Below are positions 1 to 6,292 of a stretch of 33,871 bases of DNA, piece by piece. The stretch's first letter is position 1; every line of letters begins with the position of its first letter. The stretch comes from Lachnospiraceae bacterium (GTDB lineage Bacteria > Bacillota > Clostridia > Lachnospirales > Lachnospiraceae), in assembly GCA_910576385.1 (NCBI GenBank), contig CAJTIR010000039.1, positions 1-33,871 on the forward strand. Direction: 5' to 3'. Position numbers and translations under genes: made by a program. The notes beneath the pieces were generated by a model. It did not search any database. It had not been told where the DNA came from and saw only the letters and a list, made by a program, of their open reading frames with translations.

Positions 1-56
1 AGGTTTCAAAATACTTGTAAAAATAATGATAAAGTCTACCAATTAAAGTTTTTTCA

Positions 57-123
57 TTGTATAATAAGTTTGTCGTACAGGGTCACTATCCTTTGTAATG
101 TTTTGGTCAAATTCATTATACAA
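57..123. repeat. Inverted repeat with 9-bp arms, upstream of the first gene
   Basis: TTGTATAAT at 57-65 is the reverse complement of ATTATACAA at 115-123, with about 49 bases between. The left arm contains a TATAAT hexamer, so it may be a promoter -10 rather than part of an RNA structure. Nothing else in 1-235 is recognisable: no tRNA and no convincing terminator, only a weak GCC/GGC stem followed by a T run near 130-149. Confidence 0.3.
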
Positions 124-235
124 CAGAAAGCCTTGTGCGGCATTTTTTTATTAAAAAAGTTGTAAACTGGTGTAACTATTCAGAACCTCAAGAAAAAGAT
201 GCCTGTGTGAATAAAACGGCAGAGACGGAGCATTA

Positions 236-547
236 ATGAAACGTTTTTTGATTATTTTTCTTGCATATGCAAACCGGTATTTATATCCGGCCATAATACT
301 TATTGTCTTGTTATATGGAAAATTAAGGTCAAATTATTTTCCAGCCGCTATCAGTATTTTGATATTTTCTGCTTATGAACTGATCGGATATCTGTGCAAA
401 TGGAAACATATTTTTTGTTCGTTCCAAAATGCGAATCATCAGAAAATGACCCCAGATCGTATTGATTGGGGAATGGTCTCAAAGGCAGATGCATATGGAT
501 GTCCGTGTATCTTTGCAATTTTTGGGATATTATTATTGATCATATAG
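236..547 (+). CDS. Small hydrophobic membrane protein, function unknown
   Basis: I do not recognise this 103-residue protein. It has a hydrophobic N-terminal stretch (about residues 3-26), a second hydrophobic segment (about 35-53) and a C-terminal one (about 90-103). A polar cytosolic or external loop between them contains HQKMTPDRIDW and a Cys pair (CPC). The start is supported by GGAG about 10 bases upstream of the ATG. It converges on the cotJ operon, and a GC-rich hairpin separates the two. It stands alone, so context gives no clue to its role. Confidence 0.55.
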   Translation: MKRFLIIFLAYANRYLYPAIILIVLLYGKLRSNYFPAAISILIFSAYELIGYLCKWKHIFCSFQNANHQKMTPDRIDWGMVSKADAYGCPCIFAIFGILLLII

Positions 548-590
548 GCGGGCGCGGTTTTCAGTGTTGCAAAGAATACCGCACGCCGCC
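547..590. terminator. GC-rich hairpin between convergent genes
   Basis: GGCGGGCGCGGT at 547-558 can pair, with one bulge and a mismatch, with ACCGCACGCCGCC at 578-590. It lies between the stop codons of the membrane protein gene and cotJC, so it could end transcription from both sides. Neither side has a strong T run, so it is only a candidate terminator. Confidence 0.4.
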
Positions 591-616
591 ATAAAAACGC
601 AGTCACATTTTAGTTA

Positions 617-1222
617 TTAGTTCCGCGGACAGTCAAAAGCTGGATTAAAGGCATAGAAGTTCTTATAATCCAAGTGTTCTTGTGTAATACGAAGACCCTC
701 GCCGAAACGCTGGAAATGTACGACTTCTCGTTCACGCAGATAACGAATTGGGTCAGCTACTTCTGGATCTTTGACCAGACGCAGAATATTCTCATATGTG
801 CTGCGGGCTTTTTGCTCTGCTGCCATATCTTCCATCAAATCAGTGATTGGATCGCCCTTAGACTGAAATTCGCAGGCATTGAAGGGGATGCCTCCCGCTG
901 CCTGAGGCCAAAGTGCAAGCGTATGGTCTACATAATATTTATCAAATCCAGACGCTTTAATTTCTTCTGGTGTTAAATCTTTTGTCAATTGGTAGATAAT
1001 TGAGCAGACGATCTCCATGTGCGCCAGTTCTTCTGTACCTATATCGGTCAACAGACCTGCCACTTCCCGATAAGGAATGGTATAGCGCTGGGACAGGTAA
1101 CGCATGGAAGCGGACAATTCGCCGTCGGGTCCGCCAAATTGACTAATTATTACCTGTGCAATCTGAGGATTGGTCTGAGTAATGTTTACAGGGTATTGTA
1201 ATCGTTTTTCATAATTCCACAT
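617..1222 (-). CDS. cotJC: CotJC, manganese-catalase-like spore coat protein
   Basis: CotJC is the third product of the cotJ operon. It is a ferritin-like protein of the manganese catalase family that is built into the inner layers of the spore coat. The 201 residues begin MWNYEKRLQYPV, as is typical of CotJC. The helix carrying EELAHMEIV and the later helix with EREVVHFQRFGE supply the Glu and His residues expected of a dinuclear metal site. The length fits the family. The ATG overlaps the TAA of cotJB (TAAATG) and is preceded by AAGGAGG, so translation is coupled. Catalase activity is likely by family but not shown here. Confidence 0.93.
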   Translation of the reverse strand: MWNYEKRLQYPVNITQTNPQIAQVIISQFGGPDGELSASMRYLSQRYTIPYREVAGLLTDIGTEELAHMEIVCSIIYQLTKDLTPEEIKASGFDKYYVDHTLALWPQAAGGIPFNACEFQSKGDPITDLMEDMAAEQKARSTYENILRLVKDPEVADPIRYLREREVVHFQRFGEGLRITQEHLDYKNFYAFNPAFDCPRN

Positions 1223-1474
1223 TTAGCAGTAACCTCCTTCCCAGGGCATGGGCTGAGTTGACCATAACCACATATGTTCTGGTTTTGTTGTGTCAAGGGT
1301 AAGAGGGCCGAAATTTTCTTCGTATTCTTTCAAAGCTTTCATACGCACTTCCCGAAAATGATGGAAGTAAGCAAGTGCATCTTGATCAGTGGGGTGGGTA
1401 TCCAGATAGAGTACAATATCATTTACAGCAAAACTTACCATATTAATCCATTGGAATAATTTTACCTGTTCCAT
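1223..1474 (-). CDS. cotJB: CotJB, spore coat protein
   Basis: CotJB is the middle gene of the cotJ operon and is a small helical spore-coat component that accompanies CotJC. I start it at the ATG at 1474 (MEQVKLFQWINM, 83 residues) because GAGAGGA lies seven bases or so upstream. An earlier in-frame ATG at 1498 would lie inside cotJA and has no ribosome binding site. The sequence LYLDTHPTDQDALAYFHHF matches the family's LDTHP-type core, and the tail PEHMWLWSTQPMPWEGG is also typical. Its ribosome binding site overlaps the cotJA stop codon. Confidence 0.92.
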   Translation of the reverse strand: MEQVKLFQWINMVSFAVNDIVLYLDTHPTDQDALAYFHHFREVRMKALKEYEENFGPLTLDTTKPEHMWLWSTQPMPWEGGYC

Positions 1475-1485
1475 TTGATTTCCTC

Positions 1486-1773
1486 TCATTTCATACATCC
1501 CCCTTTCCCATAAAATGGTTTATTCAGTTCTGGGAAAATCGTACCGTATTGAAGCGCTTTATCTGGTTCATAAGTTTCATGCATAAACTGCCAGGGGACA
1601 TACGCCATAGCAATGGCCATGTCAGATAAAGGTTCCGATTTGTCATGGCAGGGTTGCTGCATAGGAGGACGGTTCCGCATGGGGCGTTTCGCCATATTGG
1701 AAGGGCAGGTGTTTGTGCGCTGCGGCATTTTCTGGCTGCAGCCGCAATCAGAGCGCATATTATAATTTGCCAT
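1486..1773 (-). CDS. cotJA: CotJA, spore coat associated protein
   Basis: CotJA is the first gene of the operon. This 95-residue protein has a low-complexity N-terminal half rich in Cys, Pro, Arg and Met (DCGCSQKMPQRTNTCPSN), then the conserved CotJA core MAIAMAYVPWQFMHETYEPDKALQYGTIFPELNKPF, seen here at about residues 52-87 (written as two joined motifs AMAYVPWQ and GTIFPELNKPF). GAAAGGAAA lies about 8 bases before the ATG. The Met/Cys/Pro-rich leader is longer than in Bacillus CotJA, which is common in clostridial versions. It is needed with CotJC for coat assembly in Bacillus. Confidence 0.88.
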   Translation of the reverse strand: MANYNMRSDCGCSQKMPQRTNTCPSNMAKRPMRNRPPMQQPCHDKSEPLSDMAIAMAYVPWQFMHETYEPDKALQYGTIFPELNKPFYGKGGCMK

Positions 1774-1809
1774 AATGCTATTTCCTTTCTCAAATATTAC
1801 TGTTCTCTA

Positions 1810-1836
1810 TAGGATATGAAAAAAAGCATAAATGGT
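1810..1836 (-). promoter_or_regulatory. SigK/SigE-like mother-cell promoter for cotJABC
   Basis: Read on the minus strand, AC (1836-1835) is followed after exactly 16 bases by CATATCCTA (1818-1810). This fits the SigK consensus AC-N16-CATANNNTA. SigE and SigK -10 elements overlap, and B. subtilis cotJ is SigE-dependent, so the exact sigma factor is uncertain. The element sits 37 bases upstream of the cotJA start. Confidence 0.45.
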
Positions 1837-1927
1837 TCAAAATCTGCATATATGGATTTCATTTGTGCATACCTATAGGGCACTTAACATGATTGTTCAT
1901 GATTCAGTTCAGCTAATTGAGCGGTTA

Positions 1928-1944
1928 TTGCCATACTATGGCAA
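1928..1944. promoter_or_regulatory. 17-bp palindromic operator candidate upstream of feoAB
   Basis: TTGCCATACTATGGCAA is a perfect palindrome with 8-bp arms around a single C. It ends 14 bases upstream of the putative feoA -35 hexamer. Its form recalls sites of DtxR/MntR-type metalloregulators (TTGCC...GGCAA), which would fit an iron uptake operon, but the factor is not in the window. Confidence 0.45.
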
Positions 1945-1958
1945 CAAGACAAACAGTA

Positions 1959-1987
1959 TTGCGCATCCATGTTAGCTGGTATATAAT
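1959..1987 (+). promoter_or_regulatory. SigA-type promoter for feoAB
   Basis: TATAAT at 1982-1987 is a perfect -10 box. TTGCGC at 1959-1964 is a weak -35 (3 of 6) at the ideal 17-base spacing. A weak -35 next to an operator-like palindrome is consistent with regulated transcription. Confidence 0.5.
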
Positions 1988-2031
1988 AAAATTAGTGTTA
2001 TAGAACCAGAGAGGAGGGCAGGACATACGAG

Positions 2032-2277
2032 ATGACAATTTTAGAAGGAACAGTCAAACATGACTATATTGTGACAGACATTGTGATAAATGAGGCAGTG
2101 ATGCGCCGTCTGGCATCTTTGGGGATTAACAGCGGTACTAAACTTCAAATGTTGAACCAAAAGAAAAACGGAACGGTAATTATCAAGGTTCGCGGGACTC
2201 GTTGGGCGATGGGGCGAGATATTGCAGGAGGGATTGAAGTTGTGCCGGCAGAGGAGGAAGCCAATGGAAACGATTAG
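2032..2277 (+). CDS. feoA: FeoA, ferrous iron transport accessory protein
   Basis: FeoA is a small cytosolic SH3-like protein that works with the FeoB permease in Fe(II) uptake. This 81-residue protein shows the family pattern: RRLASLGINSGTKLQML (about 23-39), a beta-rich middle, KVRGTRWAMGRDIAGGIEV (about 51-69) and a short acidic tail. The upstream GAGGAGGG is 13 bases from the ATG, longer than usual, with a second AGGA closer in. The stop overlaps the start of feoB by 14 bases, so the two are translationally coupled. Confidence 0.93.
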   Translation: MTILEGTVKHDYIVTDIVINEAVMRRLASLGINSGTKLQMLNQKKNGTVIIKVRGTRWAMGRDIAGGIEVVPAEEEANGND

Positions 2278-4249
2278 AGTTGGTTTTGTGGGAAATCCGA
2301 ATTGTGGGAAGACGACATTGTTCAATGCTTACACTGGTGCAAATCTTAAGGTGGCAAATTGGCCAGGCGTAACTGTGGAGAAGGTAGAAGGGGAAGCTAA
2401 TTATAAGGGACATAAATTAAAGTTGATTGATCTTCCTGGTATTTATAGTTTAACTTCCTATTCTATAGAAGAGAAGGTTTCCAGGCGCTGTATTATGCAA
2501 AATGAGGTAGATGTGATTATCAATATTGTGGATGCCTCCGCGCTGGAACGGAATTTATTCCTCACAATGCAGCTGTTAGAGTTGGGGAAACCAGTAATTC
2601 TGGCCTTGAATATGATGGACATTGTTGAGGAACGGGGCATGGAGATTGATCTGCACCGTTTGCCAGAGATGTTGGGAGGAATACCAGTAGTGCCCGTCTC
2701 TGCCAGAAAACGCAGCGGTTTGGATGTACTATTACATGCAGTAGTACATCATTATCAGGAAAGACATCGGGCAGATGTCGTTACATATCAGGACTATTTG
2801 GAAGAAAAAATTGCATCACTGGAGTGTAAGCTTACAGAACAATATCAGATAGCAGAAAATGTCCGCTGGTATGCAATTAAGCTGTTGGTGCAAGATCAGG
2901 AACTTGTGGAGAAATTTCCAATTGATCTGCCAGAGGTTCTTGATCGAAGTTATGAGAAGGATATTATTAACCAGAAGTATGAATATATAGAAGAAATTAT
3001 AGAAGATACATTATTCTATAAATCAGAGAAAGCAGCATTTACGGATAAGGTAGATGAGTTGTTGACCCATCCTATATGGGGGATGCCTATTTTTTTCGCT
3101 GTAATGGCAGTTGTGTTTTTCCTGACATTTTATGTGGGTGATACTTTAAAGGGTGGATTTGAAGTGATTTTAGATTCGGTCTCTGGCGGTGTGCTTAAGC
3201 TTCTTGAGCAAGTGCATGTGATGCCCTGGATGATTTCATTAGTGGTAGATGGGATTATCGCTGGAGTAGGTGGGATTTTAACGTTTCTGCCCAATATTTT
3301 TATTCTTTTTTTAGCGCTTGCACTTTTGGAGGACAGCGGCTATATGGCGAGAGTTGCCTATGTGATGGATGGATTGATGGGCCATCTTGGACTGTCTGGC
3401 AAAGCTTTTCTTCCGATGGTGCTGGGATTTGGCTGTACCGTTCCAGCAGTAATGGCTACACGGGCGTTGGAGAAGGAGTCGGACCGCAGAAGAACAATTT
3501 TAATCACGCCATTTATGTCCTGTTCTGCAAGGCTGCCTATTTATGTGCTGTTTGCAGAAATCTTTTTCGGAAAATATGCAATGTTTGCAGCAATCTCCAT
3601 GTATTTTATTGGTATGGTGGTGGCAATCATCATTGCTTTCATCATCCATCGGCTGGAAACACATACAGAGCACCATACACTGTTGATTGAGCTGCCAGAA
3701 TATAAGACGCCAAATGCGCGCACGATCGCGGTGTATGTCTGGGAAAAAATCAAGGATTATCTGACAAAGGCGGGAACAACGATTTTTATCGCCTCCATTA
3801 TTATCTGGTTTTTATTAAATTTTGGCATACATGGCATGGCCAAGGAAGTGACAGATAGTTTTGGCGCTGTTTTGGGTCATTGGATGGAACCTATACTCGC
3901 GCCGGCAGGACTGGGAATGTGGCAGATTGGCGTGGCGCTGATTTCTGGCATATCTGCCAAAGAGGTGGTAGTGAGTAGTTTTTGTGTATTGTTTGGAATT
4001 AATAATGTCAATTCTGCGGCAGGTATGGCGGCTATGTCTGAGCAGCTTGCGCAAGTTGGCTTTGGGCCGTTAAATGCTTATAGTATGATGGTTTTTTGTC
4101 TTCTGTATGTTCCCTGTGCAGCGACCATTGGAACGATTAAGAGAGAATCCCATTCACTTACATTTACGCTGAAAATGATTGTCTTTCAATTGGTTGTAGC
4201 GTGGCTGGCAGCGGTTTTGGTGTATCAGGCTGGCTCCCTGTTTTTGTAA
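2264..4249 (+). CDS. feoB: FeoB, ferrous iron transport protein B
   Basis: FeoB is the inner-membrane Fe(II) transporter with a fused GTP-binding domain. I start it at METIRVGFVG (661 residues) because GAGGAGG lies 6 bases upstream; the longer frame from 2222 has no site. G-protein motifs are clear: G1 GNPNCGKT (10-17), G2 Thr37, G3 DLPG (56-59) and G4 NMMD (116-119), then VSARKRSG as G5. The membrane part carries the two Gate regions with GFGCTVPAVMATR and CSARLPIYV, and near the C terminus PCAATIGTIKRE. The Cys residues in these motifs are those proposed to line the pore. The length is normal for the clostridial form. Confidence 0.96.
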   Translation: METIRVGFVGNPNCGKTTLFNAYTGANLKVANWPGVTVEKVEGEANYKGHKLKLIDLPGIYSLTSYSIEEKVSRRCIMQNEVDVIINIVDASALERNLFLTMQLLELGKPVILALNMMDIVEERGMEIDLHRLPEMLGGIPVVPVSARKRSGLDVLLHAVVHHYQERHRADVVTYQDYLEEKIASLECKLTEQYQIAENVRWYAIKLLVQDQELVEKFPIDLPEVLDRSYEKDIINQKYEYIEEIIEDTLFYKSEKAAFTDKVDELLTHPIWGMPIFFAVMAVVFFLTFYVGDTLKGGFEVILDSVSGGVLKLLEQVHVMPWMISLVVDGIIAGVGGILTFLPNIFILFLALALLEDSGYMARVAYVMDGLMGHLGLSGKAFLPMVLGFGCTVPAVMATRALEKESDRRRTILITPFMSCSARLPIYVLFAEIFFGKYAMFAAISMYFIGMVVAIIIAFIIHRLETHTEHHTLLIELPEYKTPNARTIAVYVWEKIKDYLTKAGTTIFIASIIIWFLLNFGIHGMAKEVTDSFGAVLGHWMEPILAPAGLGMWQIGVALISGISAKEVVVSSFCVLFGINNVNSAAGMAAMSEQLAQVGFGPLNAYSMMVFCLLYVPCAATIGTIKRESHSLTFTLKMIVFQLVVAWLAAVLVYQAGSLFL

Positions 4250-4270
4250 CTATTTCCAGAAAATAGTTAC
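4246..4270. other. Perfect hairpin overlapping the feoB stop codon
   Basis: GTAACTATTT (4246-4255) and AAATAGTTAC (4261-4270) form a perfect 10-bp stem with loop CCAGA. The TAA stop of feoB is inside the stem. There is no T run downstream, so it is not a standard intrinsic terminator; it may protect the mRNA 3' end. Confidence 0.5.
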
Positions 4271-4356
4271 AAATAGGCAAGATCAGGTTAGGAAGTACCT
4301 TTAGGGCATATCAGTAGTCAAAAAAGATCGTATTTTCTGCAATACAAGTGAAAATT

Positions 4357-4389
4357 TTCTTGCAAGAAGGAATGGTGCAATGTTAAAAT
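4357..4389 (+). promoter_or_regulatory. Possible promoter with palindrome upstream of the hydrogenase
   Basis: TTGCAA at 4360-4365 and TAAAAT at 4384-4389 are 18 bases apart and could be a weak promoter. The -35 lies within a perfect 12-bp palindrome, TTCTTGCAAGAA (4357-4368), that could be an operator. It does not match the Rex consensus. Confidence 0.35.
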
Positions 4390-4427
4390 AACAATACAGA
4401 GAAAATAGAGAGGTAGAGGTAAATACG

Positions 4428-5876
4428 ATGTATGCTGATGAAAATGTGATTAAGATTAAACATGATGTACTTTATGAAGTGGCAAAGCTTGCATTTGCCG
4501 GAGAATTGGAGGCCAAGAGAGATCATATTGCGGTGGAATTGATTCCAGGCCCCACACCGCAGTTTCGCTGCTGTATCTACAAAGAGAGAGAGATTATCCG
4601 CCAAAGAGTTCGTCTAGCAGAAGGCAAGGCGCCAGGATCGAAGGATGACGGAAACATTATCCAGGTAATCAGCTCTGCATGTGAGGATTGTCCAATTTCC
4701 AGTTACACTGTGACAGAGAACTGTCAGAATTGTATCGGTAAGGCATGTATCAACGCTTGTAATTTTGGCGCTATTTCCACAGGACGGGAGCGTTCTCATA
4801 TTGACGCTTCAAAATGTAAAGAGTGTGGAAAATGTGCACAGGCCTGTCCTTACAATGCGATTGCGCATTTAAAAAGGCCATGTAAATATAGCTGTCCAGT
4901 GGATGCCATTACATACGACGAGCACGGAATTTCTATTATTGACAAGGAAAAATGCATCCGTTGCGGAAAATGTATTCATAGCTGTCCATTTGGGGCAATC
5001 GGTTCTAAGACCTATATTGTAGATGTTGTGGAAGCGCTCAAATCTGGCAGAAAAGTTTATGCAATGGCAGCGCCGGCAACAGAAGGACAGTTTGGCGCGG
5101 ATATCACTATGGCAAGCTGGAGAAAAGCCATGAAAGAGTTAGGCTTTGATGATTTTTATGATGTTGGACTTGGCGGCGATATGACGGCTGCCTATGAAGC
5201 TGAGGAATGGGCAGAGGCTTATAAGGATGGCAAGAAGAAAGTGACTTCCTGCTGCCCAGCATTTGTCAATATGGTGCGTCTGCATTATCCAGAACTTGCG
5301 GAGTGTGTGTCCACTACGGTTTCCCCGATGTGTGCCGTATCTCGACTGATTAAAGCGAAGGATCCAGATGCGATAACAGTATTTATTGGGCCGTGTATTG
5401 CTAAGAAATCAGAAGTGGCAGATCAGCAGATCCCAGGAAATGCAGATTATGTGTTGACTTACAGCGAGATTCGGGCAATTATGAGGGCAAAAGAGGTAAC
5501 TTTGAAGCCATGTGAAAATAGTGATCAGATTGCATCTGTGTATGGTAAGAGGTTTGCCAATTCTGGCGGCGTTACAGAAGCAGTACTGCAGAGCTTAAAA
5601 GAGTCTGAAAATGAGATCAATGCCAAGGTCTGCAAGGCAAATGGCGCCGCAGCATGTAAGAAAGCGCTGCTTCTTCTTAAGGTTGCGAAGCTGCCGGAAG
5701 ACTTTATTGAGGGCATGGTCTGTGATGGAGGCTGTGTCGGCGGGCCAAGCGCTTATAACGATCAGATAACTTCCAGGAGGAACCGTGATACCCTGCTTTC
5801 TCAGGCAGATGAGCGCGGAATTCTTGAGAATTTGAGCAATTATGAGATGGATAGCTTCTCTATGCATCGGGAATAA
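4428..5876 (+). CDS. Monomeric [FeFe] hydrogenase, group B-like
   Basis: This 482-residue protein joins a ferredoxin-type N-terminal half to an H-cluster domain and should interconvert protons and H2 with ferredoxin electrons. Residues 85-187 hold many Cys. Two are standard 4Fe-4S motifs (CKECGKCAQACP at 130-141 and CIRCGKCIHSCP at 176-187), and additional Cys lie at 95-111. The H-cluster signatures are TSCCPAF (273-279), GPCIAKK (321-327) and VCDGGCVGG (431-439), giving Cys276, Cys323, Cys432 and Cys436 as the likely cluster ligands, with Cys275 as the proton-relay Cys. Group A enzymes have MPC and MACxGGC at these places, so this is closer to the less-studied group B. The maturases HydEFG are not in the window. 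Confidence 0.88.
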   Translation: MYADENVIKIKHDVLYEVAKLAFAGELEAKRDHIAVELIPGPTPQFRCCIYKEREIIRQRVRLAEGKAPGSKDDGNIIQVISSACEDCPISSYTVTENCQNCIGKACINACNFGAISTGRERSHIDASKCKECGKCAQACPYNAIAHLKRPCKYSCPVDAITYDEHGISIIDKEKCIRCGKCIHSCPFGAIGSKTYIVDVVEALKSGRKVYAMAAPATEGQFGADITMASWRKAMKELGFDDFYDVGLGGDMTAAYEAEEWAEAYKDGKKKVTSCCPAFVNMVRLHYPELAECVSTTVSPMCAVSRLIKAKDPDAITVFIGPCIAKKSEVADQQIPGNADYVLTYSEIRAIMRAKEVTLKPCENSDQIASVYGKRFANSGGVTEAVLQSLKESENEINAKVCKANGAAACKKALLLLKVAKLPEDFIEGMVCDGGCVGGPSAYNDQITSRRNRDTLLSQADERGILENLSNYEMDSFSMHRE

Positions 5877-6000
5877 TAATTTGAGTTTTCCCATTTTTTG
5901 TAACAGACGATCTTATGGTGCCAAAAGGTCTTGCTGCCTTTGGCAGCATAGACATCTTGCACTATGAATTGCAAAATGGGGAAACTCAAAAATAATAATT
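5872..6000. repeat. Fold-back intergenic element flanked by 10-bp direct repeats
   Basis: TTGAGTTTTCCCATTTT (5881-5897) and AAAATGGGGAAACTCAA (5973-5989) are inverted repeats with one mismatch in 17. Between them lies a nested hairpin, TGCTGCC-TTT-GGCAGCA (5931-5947), with further partial pairing outside it. AATAATAATT occurs directly at both ends (5872-5881 and 5991-6000), like a target-site duplication, and the left copy covers the hydrogenase stop codon. It could be a MITE-like insertion or a structured RNA; it encodes no protein. Confidence 0.6.
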
Positions 6001-6001
6001 C

Positions 6002-6030
6002 TTGACGTATGAAGTAATATATTTTATAAT
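6002..6030 (+). promoter_or_regulatory. Strong SigA-type promoter for the tracrRNA
   Basis: TTGACG (6002-6007) and TATAAT (6025-6030) are separated by exactly 17 bases. This is the best consensus promoter in the window. It starts directly after the fold-back element and fires into the anti-repeat, with an expected start near 6037. Confidence 0.85.
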
Positions 6031-6036
6031 GTATTT

Positions 6037-6151
6037 TAGTTTAGTACCATACTAAATTTACATCATAAGTTCAAATAAAAATTTATTCAAAACGTCATCT
6101 TGGATGGCTCACAGTGTGTGAACAAAAAAGTCTGCTTTGCAGGCTTTTTTT
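6037..6151 (+). ncRNA. tracrRNA of the type II-A CRISPR system
   Basis: The anti-repeat lies at 6039-6076. ATTTACATCAT (6056-6066) pairs perfectly with repeat bases 9-19, TCAAAT (6071-6076) pairs with repeat bases 1-6, and TACCATAC (6045-6052) pairs with repeat bases 22-29. Between the two lower stems is AAGT opposite GA, the same bulge as in the S. pyogenes guide. Downstream come an AT-rich nexus-like hairpin (about 6074-6087), CATC-TTG-GATG (6096-6106), TCACA-GTG-TGTGA (6109-6121) and a terminator stem with T run ending near 6151. It is about 115 nt, upstream of cas9 and on the same strand, with its own promoter. RNase III would process the duplex with pre-crRNA. The 5' end is predicted from the promoter. 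Confidence 0.9.
6128..6151 (+). terminator. Intrinsic terminator of the tracrRNA
   Basis: AAGTCTGC (6128-6135), loop TTT, GCAGGCTT (6139-6146) form an 8-bp stem with one G-U pair, followed by an unbroken T run to 6151. It is both the tracrRNA 3' hairpin and its terminator. Confidence 0.88.
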
Positions 6152-6158
6152 GTGGTGT

Positions 6159-6199
6159 AAACAATCCTCATTTTTCTTAAAAAAATGAGGATTGTTTTT
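6159..6199. terminator. Second strong terminator between tracrRNA and cas9
   Basis: A perfect 17-bp stem is formed by 6159-6175 and 6181-6197 (core CAATCCTCATT / AATGAGGATTG) with loop CTTAA, ending in TTTTT (6195-6199). It begins 8 bases after the tracrRNA terminator and should insulate cas9 from tracrRNA transcription. Confidence 0.8.
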
Positions 6200-6255
6200 A
6201 TGATGAATGTGATAGTTTTATTGTTTAAAAAATAAATGCGAGATATGTAAAATTA

Positions 6256-6264
6256 TGGTAGAAT
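6256..6264 (+). promoter_or_regulatory. Extended -10 promoter for the cas operon
   Basis: TGGTAGAAT gives an extended -10 (TGn plus TAGAAT at 6259-6264). No good -35 lies 17 bases upstream (ATGCGA). It sits after both terminators and 28 bases before the cas9 start, so it is the likely cas promoter, probably modest in strength. Confidence 0.5.
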
Positions 6265-6292
6265 AAAAGGAAAAATGAGAAGGAGTATGACT

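Noticed and set aside
5595-5894. Minus-strand 99-codon frame at the hydrogenase end
   Set aside because: It is antisense to the H-cluster domain, and its start lies within the fold-back element without a binding site.
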